A stretch of 56,469 nucleotides of DNA. Source: JAVKBW01 sp964352715 (lineage in GTDB: Bacteria; Pseudomonadota; Alphaproteobacteria; UBA8366; Aestuariispiraceae). Both the position numbers and the translations under genes were made by a program. Each line of letters opens with the position of its first letter. Positions within the stretch are counted from its first letter, which is position 1. The notes beneath the pieces were generated by a model, which searched no databases, had not been told where the DNA came from, and saw nothing but the letters and a program-made list of their open reading frames with translations. The stretch covers positions 1 through 56,469 of the forward strand of contig CAYGSU010000019.1 of NCBI GenBank assembly GCA_964352715.1, read 5' to 3'. Shown here piece after piece: positions 17,231 through 24,491 of this stretch.

Positions 17231-18228
17231 CGACATTGGCATCGGGCTCCGGCGAAACCGCCGGACCGGCAAACCTGATAAGCTTCGATGACAACAGGTT
17301 GCTGCCGCTACTTTTCGGGGAACATGACAAATTTCTCGTGCGGATTGAAGAATCACTCGGCATCGCCCTGATCAATCGCGGAAACCAGATCGCGCTGGAG
17401 GGCAAGACCGATGCGGTTGAAGTCGCCCGGTCGGCGCTTGCGCGGCTGTACCAGCAGGTAAAGAACGGCGACGAGATCGACACCGCCGATGTCGATGCTG
17501 CGGTGCGCATGGCGACCGCGCCGACTGACCTGTTCGGTGAAAAGGAAACCGTGATCCGCACCAAACGGCGGCAGGTCAAACCCCGGTCGCCCCGGCAGGC
17601 GGCCTATATCGAGGCAATGGCCGAAAGCGATCTGGTATTCGGCATCGGCCCGGCCGGGACCGGCAAGACCTATCTGGCGGTCTGTCACGGCGTTTCGATG
17701 ATGATGGCGGGGCAGGTCGACCGGCTTGTGCTGTCACGGCCCGCTGTCGAGGCCGGTGAGCGGCTGGGCTTCCTGCCTGGCGACATGAAAGAGAAAATCG
17801 ACCCCTATCTGCGGCCGATCTATGACGCACTGTACGATACGATGCCGGCGGATCTGGTCACCCGGAAGCTGGAATCCAATGAAATCGAAATCGCGCCGCT
17901 GGCCTTCATGCGTGGCCGAACCCTGAAAAACGCCTTCGTGCTGCTCGACGAGGCCCAGAACACAACCACCGTGCAGATGAAAATGTTCCTCACCCGGCTT
18001 GGCGACAATGCCCGCATGGTGGTGACCGGTGACCTCAGCCAGGTCGATCTGCCGCCCGGCCAGAAATCGGGTCTGGCCGACGCGATGGAAGTTCTGGATG
18101 AAGTCACGGGCATCGATATCGTGCGGTTCGATGACACCGATGTGGTGCGCCATCCGATGGTCGCGAAAATCGTCCGCGCCTATGGCGCACGCGACCAGGC
18201 GCTGACCGGGGGGAAAACTTCGGGATGA
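17227..18228 (+). CDS. phoH: PhoH family ATPase
   Basis: This is a cytoplasmic ATPase of 333 residues. The N-terminal KH-like region leads into the PhoH domain. It has Walker A GPAGTGKTYLAV, the RPAVEAGERLGFLPGD motif, Walker B VLLDEAQNTT, and the sensor stretch RMVVTGDLSQVDLP. Its role is thought to be in RNA metabolism, which fits its place between miaB and the rRNA-processing gene ybeY. The start is GTG 17227, overlapping the miaB stop; longer upstream frames lie inside miaB and are rejected. Four-base overlaps at both ends indicate translational coupling. Confidence 0.95.
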   Translation: MTTLASGSGETAGPANLISFDDNRLLPLLFGEHDKFLVRIEESLGIALINRGNQIALEGKTDAVEVARSALARLYQQVKNGDEIDTADVDAAVRMATAPTDLFGEKETVIRTKRRQVKPRSPRQAAYIEAMAESDLVFGIGPAGTGKTYLAVCHGVSMMMAGQVDRLVLSRPAVEAGERLGFLPGDMKEKIDPYLRPIYDALYDTMPADLVTRKLESNEIEIAPLAFMRGRTLKNAFVLLDEAQNTTTVQMKMFLTRLGDNARMVVTGDLSQVDLPPGQKSGLADAMEVLDEVTGIDIVRFDDTDVVRHPMVAKIVRAYGARDQALTGGKTSG

Positions 18229-18719
18229 CGGCGTCTGGCCTTACCATCGACATCGCGGAAGCGGCGGACTGGCCCGACGGGTCGGCCCGGCTGATCAAAC
18301 GCGCCGTCGACGCCGCCTGCGGGTTTGAAAGTGACCGGTTGGACAGTCCGGCGGAACTGAGCGTTCTGTTAAGCGACGATGACGCGGTGCGCGCGCTCAA
18401 CCGGGACTGGCGCGGCAAGGACACGCCGACCAACGTTCTGTCATTTCCGGCCGACACCCCGGACCTGCCGGGCATGCCACGGCTGCTGGGCGATATCGTG
18501 CTGGCCCGCGAAACAGTGGTGCGCGAAGCCGTTGCGCAGAACAAGACGGTTGAGGCACACTTGATGCATCTGGCCGTACACGGGTTTCTGCACCTTCTCG
18601 GCTATGATCATGAAACCCCGTCAGAGGCGGAAGAAATGGAAGCCCGCGAGATTGAAATTCTTGCAACCCTGGACGTGGCCAACCCCTATCTTGAAACGGA
18701 TGCGGCGGCGGCCGAATAA
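18225..18719 (+). CDS. ybeY: Endoribonuclease YbeY (rRNA maturation factor)
   Basis: YbeY is a zinc-dependent single-strand endoribonuclease used in 16S rRNA 3'-end maturation and ribosome quality control. Its 164 residues end in the diagnostic metal motif H-x3-H-x5-H in VHGFLHLLGYDHETPSEAEEM (about 118-138). KDTPTNVLSFP and LLGDIVLARETV are also present. The start overlaps phoH by four bases, the conserved phoH-ybeY-corC order. Confidence 0.96.
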   Translation: MTASGLTIDIAEAADWPDGSARLIKRAVDAACGFESDRLDSPAELSVLLSDDDAVRALNRDWRGKDTPTNVLSFPADTPDLPGMPRLLGDIVLARETVVREAVAQNKTVEAHLMHLAVHGFLHLLGYDHETPSEAEEMEAREIEILATLDVANPYLETDAAAAE

Positions 18720-18730
18720 CCCAAGAACCG

Positions 18731-19633
18731 ATGACTGAAGAAACAGGACAATCAGACAGTCTGGACGGCAGCAGAAAACACGGTCTTCTGTTCCAGCTTA
18801 TCCGTGCGCTTTCAGGGCGCAACGGCGATTCGCATCTGCGCGACGCGTTCGAGGAATTGATCGAACAGCACGATGACCGGGAAACGCCGATAGATCCCGG
18901 CGAACGGGTGCTGATCGCCAATATTCTCAAAGTCGGCGAAATGACCGCCTATGACGTGATGGTTCCCCGGGTCGATATTGTCGGCGTTGATACCACAACA
19001 CCGCTTGAAGACCTGGTGCAGATCATGGTGAAGCATCCGCATTCCCGTTATCCGGTCTATACCGGCGTGCTGGACGAGATTCTCGGCATGGTCCACATCA
19101 AGGATGTGTTCGCCGCCACCACGGAAGCACCAGACGATTTTTCATTGAAGGCGATCATGCGCAAGGTGCTGATCATCGCCCCCAGCATGCGGGTGCTTGA
19201 TCTGCTGTTGCAGATGCGCATGACGCGTCAGCACATGGCGCTGGTGGTCGACGAATACGGTGGCATTGACGGGCTGATCACCATCGAGGACCTGGTCGAG
19301 GAAATTGTGGGCGAAATCGAGGACGAGCACGACGTCGAAACCGGCCCGCAGATCATCGAGCGGGGTGAAGGCGTTTATCTGGCCGATGCCAGATTGCCTG
19401 TCGAAGACCTGGAAGAACGGTTCGGCCCGATCCTGTCAGACGAGGAACGCGATGACGACATCGACACGATCGGCGGCCTTGTCTTCACCCTTGCCGGCCA
19501 TGTGCCGACGCGCGGCGAACTGATCCAGCACGAGCAAAGCGGCGTCGAATTCGAGGTTGTCGATGGCGACCCACGACGGATCAAGCGACTAAGGCTGCGC
19601 AACCTGCCGACCCCGCTGGAAGAAAGCGCGTGA
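18731..19633 (+). CDS. corC: CorC/HlyC-type CBS-domain protein
   Basis: The protein has 300 residues. Two CBS domains occupy about 65-190 (VPRVDIVGVDTTTPLEDLV; later VVDEYGGIDGLITIEDLVEE). A C-terminal CorC_HlyC domain covers about 205-290. No DUF21 membrane part is present, so this is the soluble CorC form. The family is linked to magnesium/cobalt efflux or tolerance. Despite the name 'hemolysin', nothing suggests toxin activity. The stop overlaps the lnt GTG by three bases, and the neighbours ybeY and lnt match the conserved order. Confidence 0.92.
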   Translation: MTEETGQSDSLDGSRKHGLLFQLIRALSGRNGDSHLRDAFEELIEQHDDRETPIDPGERVLIANILKVGEMTAYDVMVPRVDIVGVDTTTPLEDLVQIMVKHPHSRYPVYTGVLDEILGMVHIKDVFAATTEAPDDFSLKAIMRKVLIIAPSMRVLDLLLQMRMTRQHMALVVDEYGGIDGLITIEDLVEEIVGEIEDEHDVETGPQIIERGEGVYLADARLPVEDLEERFGPILSDEERDDDIDTIGGLVFTLAGHVPTRGELIQHEQSGVEFEVVDGDPRRIKRLRLRNLPTPLEESA

Positions 19634-21264
19634 CGGGTTCTGCCGCCGCGAGGCTCAGGGCAATTGCTTCTCCGTCCTTTTTCGTTCCCAACCCCTATGC
19701 CGGGATGTGGCGGCGGCTTGACAATTTCGCCGCCCGGCTCGCTGCTCTCGGTGGATGGCGGCCTGTCCTGAGCGCCTTTGTTCTGGGTGCGGTATCGAGC
19801 CTGGCGCTGCCGCCCGCCTATCTGTTTCCCGTGCTGTGGATCACCGTTCCGATCCTGCTCTGGATGCTGCAGGGCGAAGGCCATGCAAGACAGAAGCGCC
19901 GCGCCTTTCTCATCGGCTGGGGCTTCGGTTTCGGTCTGTACGCCGCAAGCCTCTACTGGATCAGCAACGCGCTGCTGGTCTATTCCAACGATTTCTGGTG
20001 GGCCGTGCCGTTCGCAGCCCTTGGCCTGCCGGCGTTTCTGGCGCTGTTTTCCGCGCTGGCGACGCTTGCCGCCGTGCTGTTCCGGTCCGGTCCGGCGCGG
20101 GTACTTGGCTTCGCCGTCGCCTGGTGTCTGGCCGAATATGCAAGAGGGCATATTCTGACGGGATTTCCCTGGAACCTGCTGGGGCATGCCTGGGCCGGTG
20201 CGGACACGCTGATGCAGCCGGCCTCGGCAATCGGCATTTACGGCCTGACAGCTTTGGTGACAATCAGCGCCTGTCTGCCCGCACTGGCGGCCGGGGTTGG
20301 CCATATGACACGGGGCAGCGTTATGGCCCTGGCGGCAGCTCTGCCGCTGGTCGCCCATATGCACGGAACCCTGCGGCTTGACGCCGCGCCGCCGCTGGGC
20401 ATCGCGACCGCCGCCGACACCGGGCTGCGGCTGGTGCAGGCCAATATCCCGCAACGCCAGAAATGGAGCCGGGACCTGCGGGTCGAAAACTTCTCACAGC
20501 ATCTTGAGCTGAGCCGGCGGGACCGCCCCGCCTGGATCACCCATGTCGTCTGGCCGGAAACGGCGGCTGCGTTCTTCATTGCCGAAGATCCCGGCGCACT
20601 GGCCACCGCGGCCGAAGTCGTGCCGCCATCGGGCTATCTGATCACCGGCACGCCGCGCGTCGACCGTCAGACCGGCGATCTGTTCAACAGCGTGATTGCG
20701 ATCGACGGCACAGGCCGGGTCGTCGCCACCTATGACAAAAGCCATCTTGTACCGTTCGGAGAATATTCGCCGCTTGAAGGCATCCTGCCCGCCGTCGCGG
20801 CGACCGGCGGGTCGTTCACCCCTGGCGTTGGGCATGCAACCCTGTCCCTGCCCGGTCTGCCGCCCTTCAGCCCGCTGGTCTGCTATGAAGCGATCTTTCC
20901 CGGTGCGGCTGTCGCCGAAACAGGCGAGCGGCCGGAATGGCTTTTGAACCTGACAAACGACGCCTGGTATGGTGAAACCGCCGGCCCGCACCAGCATGTC
21001 GCCATGGCGCGGCTTCGGTCGGTCGAGGAAGGTCTGCCGCTGGTTCGCGCCACCAATACCGGCATCAGCATCGTATTCGATTCCTACGGCCGGGAAATCA
21101 GTCGCCTGCCACTGAACGAAAAAGGCGTGCTTGATGTCAGGCTGCCACAGCCGTTGCCCGATCCACCGCCATATGCCCGTTTCGGCGATTCCATGTTCTG
21201 GGTTTTCATGATCGGTTTGCTTGGCTGCGCCTTCATGCTGCATCGCCGTCGGGAATCGGTCTGA
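19630..21264 (+). CDS. lnt: Apolipoprotein N-acyltransferase Lnt
   Basis: Lnt adds the third acyl chain to the N-terminal cysteine of lipoproteins, in the inner membrane with its active site facing the periplasm. The protein has 544 residues. Several transmembrane helices fill the first 250 or so. The nitrilase-like domain follows with the triad glutamate in VVWPETAAAF, lysine in YDKSHLVPFGEYSP and cysteine in PLVCYEAIFPG. NLTNDAWYGETAGPHQH is the other family signature. A last membrane helix lies near the C-terminus. The start is GTG 19630, overlapping the corC stop. About 45 extra N-terminal residues precede the first helix. Confidence 0.96.
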   Translation: MTGSAAARLRAIASPSFFVPNPYAGMWRRLDNFAARLAALGGWRPVLSAFVLGAVSSLALPPAYLFPVLWITVPILLWMLQGEGHARQKRRAFLIGWGFGFGLYAASLYWISNALLVYSNDFWWAVPFAALGLPAFLALFSALATLAAVLFRSGPARVLGFAVAWCLAEYARGHILTGFPWNLLGHAWAGADTLMQPASAIGIYGLTALVTISACLPALAAGVGHMTRGSVMALAAALPLVAHMHGTLRLDAAPPLGIATAADTGLRLVQANIPQRQKWSRDLRVENFSQHLELSRRDRPAWITHVVWPETAAAFFIAEDPGALATAAEVVPPSGYLITGTPRVDRQTGDLFNSVIAIDGTGRVVATYDKSHLVPFGEYSPLEGILPAVAATGGSFTPGVGHATLSLPGLPPFSPLVCYEAIFPGAAVAETGERPEWLLNLTNDAWYGETAGPHQHVAMARLRSVEEGLPLVRATNTGISIVFDSYGREISRLPLNEKGVLDVRLPQPLPDPPPYARFGDSMFWVFMIGLLGCAFMLHRRRESV

Positions 21265-21283
21265 CTATTATAGGTTGTTGTTG

Positions 21284-21313
21284 TTGACGAAAAACAATCC
21301 AAGACAGTATCAT
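21284..21313 (+). promoter_or_regulatory. Candidate promoter of the XRE regulator gene
   Basis: TTGACG (21284-21289), then 17-18 bases to GTATCA/TATCAT (21307-21313). The start would fall near 21319, downstream of the ATG at 21312. This helps decide for the later TTG start at 21345. Confidence 0.4.
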
Positions 21314-21344
21314 GGTATTGCTACTGCATGGAGGGTTACCCGTC

Positions 21345-21755
21345 TTGTCTGCCGAATCCACTAAGGAAAACCGCCGCGCTGCCTCGCCGATGGACATCCA
21401 TGTCGGAAAGCGAATCCGCATTCGGCGCCGGCTTCTCGGGTTGACGCAGGGTGACCTCGCTGACCGCCTCGACATCACGTTTCAGCAGGTACAGAAGTAC
21501 GAATGGGGCGCCAACCGGGTCGGGGCCGGCCGGTTGTTCGACCTCAGCATCGCGTTGGACGTGCCGATACAGTACTTCTTCAATGACGGCCCGCAGGGAA
21601 ACCGTGACGGGGCTGTTGCCGGTGCTGCGACCGATATTCTTGCCCGCCATGACATCCAATCGCTGGTCAGGGCCTTTACCAGTATTGACAGTCTCGACTG
21701 CCAGGGCCGCCTGATCGATCTTTGCGAAGCACTCGCCGACAGGTCACAGAGTTAA
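21345..21755 (+). CDS. XRE family helix-turn-helix regulator
   Basis: This is a DNA-binding protein of 136 residues. The Cro/C1-type HTH lies at about 18-72: VGKRIRIRRRLLGLTQGDLADRL, then FQQVQKYEWGANRVGAGRLF. The tail is about 60 residues with no known domain. The start TTG 21345 has GGAGGG nine bases upstream; the ATG at 21312 lies before the predicted transcription start. A single HTH regulator between lnt and metK recurs in related alphaproteobacteria, from memory. Its target is unknown; control of metK or of itself is only a guess from position. Confidence 0.85.
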   Translation: MSAESTKENRRAASPMDIHVGKRIRIRRRLLGLTQGDLADRLDITFQQVQKYEWGANRVGAGRLFDLSIALDVPIQYFFNDGPQGNRDGAVAGAATDILARHDIQSLVRAFTSIDSLDCQGRLIDLCEALADRSQS

Positions 21756-21775
21756 CAGCCGTCATCGTCATCGAC

Positions 21776-21804
21776 TTGACGCATTGGGCCAACCCTGCAA
21801 TATG
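21776..21804 (+). promoter_or_regulatory. Candidate metK promoter
   Basis: TTGACG (21776-21781), exactly 17 bases, then AATATG (21799-21804). The predicted start near 21811 coincides with the first base of a perfect hairpin (21812-21827), so the metK mRNA would begin with a stem-loop. Confidence 0.45.
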
Positions 21805-21811
21805 CCGCACA

Positions 21812-21827
21812 CGCCAGTTTCCTGGCG
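21812..21827 (+). promoter_or_regulatory. 5'-leader hairpin of metK
   Basis: CGCCAG (21812-21817), loop TTTC, CTGGCG (21822-21827), with no T tract after it, so it is not a terminator. The remaining leader is about 50 bases and holds CGGAGG before the ATG. I compared it with the SAM-I, SAM-II and SAM/SAH consensus patterns I remember and found no match. Confidence 0.35.
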
Positions 21828-21878
21828 GCAAGGGATTATACATAACGTACTTGGAAAACAGCATCCGGAGGCAGCGGT

Positions 21879-23063
21879 ATGGCGCAGCATCTTTTCACCA
21901 GTGAATCCGTATCGGAAGGCCATCCCGATAAAGTTTGCGACCGCATTTCTGACGAAGTCGTGGATCTGTTTCTCGGCAGCGATCCGGGCGCTCGTGTCGC
22001 CTGCGAAACGCTGACAACGACCAACCGCGTTGTGATCGCCGGCGAAGTCCGCGGACCGGCCCATCTGGTCGGCGAAGACGGCAGCGTCAATATCGAGGAA
22101 ATCGAAAAGGTTGCCCGGGCGGCGATCAAGGACATCGGGTACGAGCAGGACGGCTTCCACCATTCGCATGCGAATGTAGAGGTTTTCCTGCACGGCCAGT
22201 CCAGCGACATCGCACAGGGAGTTGACGCCAGCGGCAACAAGGACGAAGGCGCGGGCGACCAGGGCCTGATGTTCGGCTTTGCCTGCCGTGAAACCGAAGA
22301 ACTGATGCCGGCGGCGATCCATTACAGCCATCGAATTCTGCAGGAACTGGCCGCATTGCGGAAAGGGTCGAACAATCCCGGCCTCGGCCCGGATTCGAAA
22401 AGCCAGGTGACGCTGCTGTACGATAACGGCATGCCGGTAAAGGCGACCTCGGTCGTCGTCTCTACCCAGCATGAGGAGCATGTCGCACAGGACACGTTGC
22501 GTGAAATCATCCGTCCGATCGTTGAAAGCGTATTGCCGCAGGGCTGGATGTGCCCGGAAGATGATTTCTACACCAACCCGACAGGACGCTTCGTCATCGG
22601 CGGGCCCGACGGCGATGCCGGCCTGACCGGCCGCAAGATCATTGTCGATACCTATGGCGGCGCCGCGCCGCATGGCGGCGGTGCGTTCTCTGGCAAGGAT
22701 CCGACGAAGGTCGACCGGTCCGCCGCCTATGCCGCACGCTATGTGGCGAAGAATATCGTCGCCGCCGGCCTTGCCGAAAAATGCACCATTCAGGTCGCCT
22801 ACGCCATCGGCGTCTCCAAGCCGCTTTCCCTGTATGTGAATACCCATGGCACCGGCACGATGGACGAGGAAAAGCTGTCGAAGGCGATCAACGAGGTGAT
22901 GGATCTCAGCCCGCGCGGTATTCGCGAGCACCTCAACCTCGCCCGCGGCATCTATGCGCCGAGCTCGGCCTACGGTCACTTCGGCCGGACGCCGACCGAT
23001 GCCGGTCATTTCAGCTGGGAGAAAACCGATCTGGTCGAATCGCTGAAAGCCGCCCTGAGCTAG
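21879..23063 (+). CDS. metK: S-adenosylmethionine synthase MetK
   Basis: MetK makes S-adenosylmethionine from methionine and ATP in the cytoplasm. The 394 residues are normal length. Signatures visible are FTSESVSEGHPDKVCDRISD at the N-terminus, GAGDQGLMFGFA (about 125-136), and GGAAPHGGGAFSGKDPTKVDRS (about 261-282), which closes the active site. A CATCCGGAGG stretch precedes ATG 21879. It is followed 32 bases later by trmB on the same strand and probably cotranscribed with it. A candidate promoter and 5' hairpin lie just upstream. Confidence 0.98.
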   Translation: MAQHLFTSESVSEGHPDKVCDRISDEVVDLFLGSDPGARVACETLTTTNRVVIAGEVRGPAHLVGEDGSVNIEEIEKVARAAIKDIGYEQDGFHHSHANVEVFLHGQSSDIAQGVDASGNKDEGAGDQGLMFGFACRETEELMPAAIHYSHRILQELAALRKGSNNPGLGPDSKSQVTLLYDNGMPVKATSVVVSTQHEEHVAQDTLREIIRPIVESVLPQGWMCPEDDFYTNPTGRFVIGGPDGDAGLTGRKIIVDTYGGAAPHGGGAFSGKDPTKVDRSAAYAARYVAKNIVAAGLAEKCTIQVAYAIGVSKPLSLYVNTHGTGTMDEEKLSKAINEVMDLSPRGIREHLNLARGIYAPSSAYGHFGRTPTDAGHFSWEKTDLVESLKAALS

Positions 23064-23095
23064 GGTTGGCGGCAGCCGCCGCCCCGGCAGAGGCC

Positions 23096-23764
23096 ATGAC
23101 CCCGGATAATTTCTACGGACGTCGCAAGGGCCGGCCCCTGCGGGCAGGGCGTCAGGCGCTGGTCGATACGCTGCTGCCCAAGGTCTCGGTGCCGATGGAC
23201 GGCGGCAAGATTGACCCAGCCAACCTGTTCGACCGGCCGATGCGGGAAATCTGGCTGGAAGTCGGCTTCGGCAACGGCGAACATCTGTCGGCGCTGGCGC
23301 AGCAGCATCCGGATATCGGCTTCATCGGCTGCGAACCCTTCATCAACGGCGTATCAGTATTGTTAAGCGATATCGATGCGAACGGGCTGACGAATGTCAG
23401 GATCCAGCCGGATGACGCAAGGCCGATGCTTGATCTGATGCCCGACGGCTGTCTTGCCCGCGCCTTTGTCCTGTTTCCCGACCCGTGGCCGAAAAAGCGC
23501 CACCACAACCGCCGCTTCATCTGCCCGGAAAACCTCGACCGACTGGCCCGGCTGCTGCAGCCGGACGCGCTGCTGCGGGTTGCCTCCGACCATCCTGACT
23601 ACATCGCCTGGACGCTGCGGCATCTGCGGAACCACCCCGAATTCGACTGGCTGGCCGTGCGCGCCGATGACTGGCGTATCCGGCCGGACGACTGGCCACC
23701 GACCCGCTATGAACAGAAGGCGCTGGCCGGCGTGCCGGTGTATTTCAGCTTCCGCCGGCGGTGA
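23096..23764 (+). CDS. trmB: tRNA (guanine-N7-)-methyltransferase TrmB
   Basis: TrmB methylates N7 of G46 in the variable loop of tRNAs, using the S-adenosylmethionine made by the upstream metK product. The 222 residues begin with NFYGRRKGRPLR, typical of the family. The SAM-binding IWLEVGFGNGEHLSAL follows at about 50-65, FIGCEPFINGV next, and the signature FVLFPDPWPKKRHHNRRF at about 122-139. I start at ATG 23096, which has AGAGG before it; the frame remains open far upstream inside metK. The gene ends before the structured leader of the rimP operon. Confidence 0.95.
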   Translation: MTPDNFYGRRKGRPLRAGRQALVDTLLPKVSVPMDGGKIDPANLFDRPMREIWLEVGFGNGEHLSALAQQHPDIGFIGCEPFINGVSVLLSDIDANGLTNVRIQPDDARPMLDLMPDGCLARAFVLFPDPWPKKRHHNRRFICPENLDRLARLLQPDALLRVASDHPDYIAWTLRHLRNHPEFDWLAVRADDWRIRPDDWPPTRYEQKALAGVPVYFSFRRR

Positions 23765-23798
23765 TCGTCGGCAAAACCCCGGCGCCGGGCTGAAAGGC

Positions 23799-23827
23799 TT
23801 GTAATTCAGGCCGCAATCGCCTATGTC
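23799..23827 (+). promoter_or_regulatory. Candidate promoter of the rimP-nusA operon leader
   Basis: TTGTAA (23799-23804), 17 bases, then TATGTC (23822-23827), predicting a start near 23834. From there about 85 bases of leader reach a strong intrinsic terminator before rimP. Confidence 0.4.
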
Positions 23828-23833
23828 ATGGCG

Positions 23834-23918
23834 CGTACCGATCATAGATCGCGGTATCAAGAGGGTCATCGTGATACGACGATAGTTTGGGAGGTGGGTC
23901 TCGCGACCCGCCTTTTTT
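23834..23918 (+). promoter_or_regulatory. Structured leader before rimP, a possible attenuator
   Basis: Three consecutive inverted repeats are visible. The first is TACCGATC/GATC(GC)GGTA at 23836-23856, with a two-base bulge. The second is a small ATCGT/ACGAT stem at about 23868-23883. The third is the terminator at 23893-23918. The leader ends 16 bases before the rimP ATG. No tRNA cloverleaf is present, unlike the metY tRNA gene that precedes rimP in E. coli. Either this is a leader with regulated readthrough, or the element terminates an independent short RNA or the metK-trmB transcript. Confidence 0.4.
23893..23918 (+). terminator. Intrinsic terminator just upstream of rimP
   Basis: Eight-pair stem GGTGGGTC (23893-23900) with GACCCGCC (23905-23912), including one G-U, a TCGC loop and six T (23913-23918). 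It lies between trmB and rimP, with only 16 bases to the rimP start. Confidence 0.85.
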
Positions 23919-23934
23919 AGTTGCCGGATCGCCA

Positions 23935-24432
23935 ATGGAATTGCAAACGCGCCTGGAACAGTTGATAGAACCGATGGTCTCGGACATGGGATACGACCTT
24001 GTGCGTATCCGCCTGACCGGGGCGCAGCGCCAGACGTTACAGATCATGGCTGAACGCAAGGACGGCCAGGCGATGGGAGTAGAGGACTGCGCTGACATCA
24101 GCCGGGCGACATCGGCGCTGCTGGATGTGGACGATCCGATCCCCGGCGCCTATACGCTGGAGGTAAGTTCACCCGGTCTCGACCGGCCGCTGGTGCGGGA
24201 AAGCGACTTCATCCGGTATTCCGGTTATGAGGTGAAGATCGAGATGGCGCAGGCGGTCGATGGTCAGAAGCGATTTCGCGGCCGAATGTCGGCCGAAGGT
24301 GATGGGACGGTAACAATTGTAGGGGATGATGGGCCCCTGTCGTTACCGTTTGCAGGCATCAGGGCAGCAAAGCTGGTCCTGACGGATGATTTGATTGAAG
24401 CGGCGAAACAGGGCCGCTTGACGACAGGGTAA
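23935..24432 (+). CDS. rimP: Ribosome maturation factor RimP
   Basis: RimP assists assembly of the 30S subunit. The 165 residues show the N-terminal domain with LVRIRLTG and the conserved VEDCADISRATSALLD. The turn YTLEVSSPGLDRPL (about 78-91) is the family signature, followed by an SH3-like C-terminal domain. The start is ATG 23935. The frame extends upstream through the terminator hairpin, which makes an earlier start unlikely. It is the first gene of the conserved rimP-nusA-ylxR-infB-rbfA-truB-rpsO-pnp run. Confidence 0.95.
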   Translation: MELQTRLEQLIEPMVSDMGYDLVRIRLTGAQRQTLQIMAERKDGQAMGVEDCADISRATSALLDVDDPIPGAYTLEVSSPGLDRPLVRESDFIRYSGYEVKIEMAQAVDGQKRFRGRMSAEGDGTVTIVGDDGPLSLPFAGIRAAKLVLTDDLIEAAKQGRLTTG

Positions 24433-24491
24433 GATCGGCTGCGGGCCGGTCACGGGATTGACGGACGAAAACAGGAAAAGGCTTAGCGACG

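Noticed and set aside
18731..19633. Hemolysin
   Set aside because: The common name for this family is historical; the protein is a soluble two-CBS CorC-type protein with no pore-forming features.
21756..21878. SAM riboswitch upstream of metK
   Set aside because: A hairpin is present, but the conserved cores of SAM-I, SAM-II and SAM/SAH that I remember are not. I kept it only as an unassigned leader stem.
23765..23934. tRNA gene before rimP, as in the E. coli metY-rimP operon
   Set aside because: No acceptor/T-arm complementarity and no GTTCGA-type T-loop in the right spacing; only short hairpins and a terminator.
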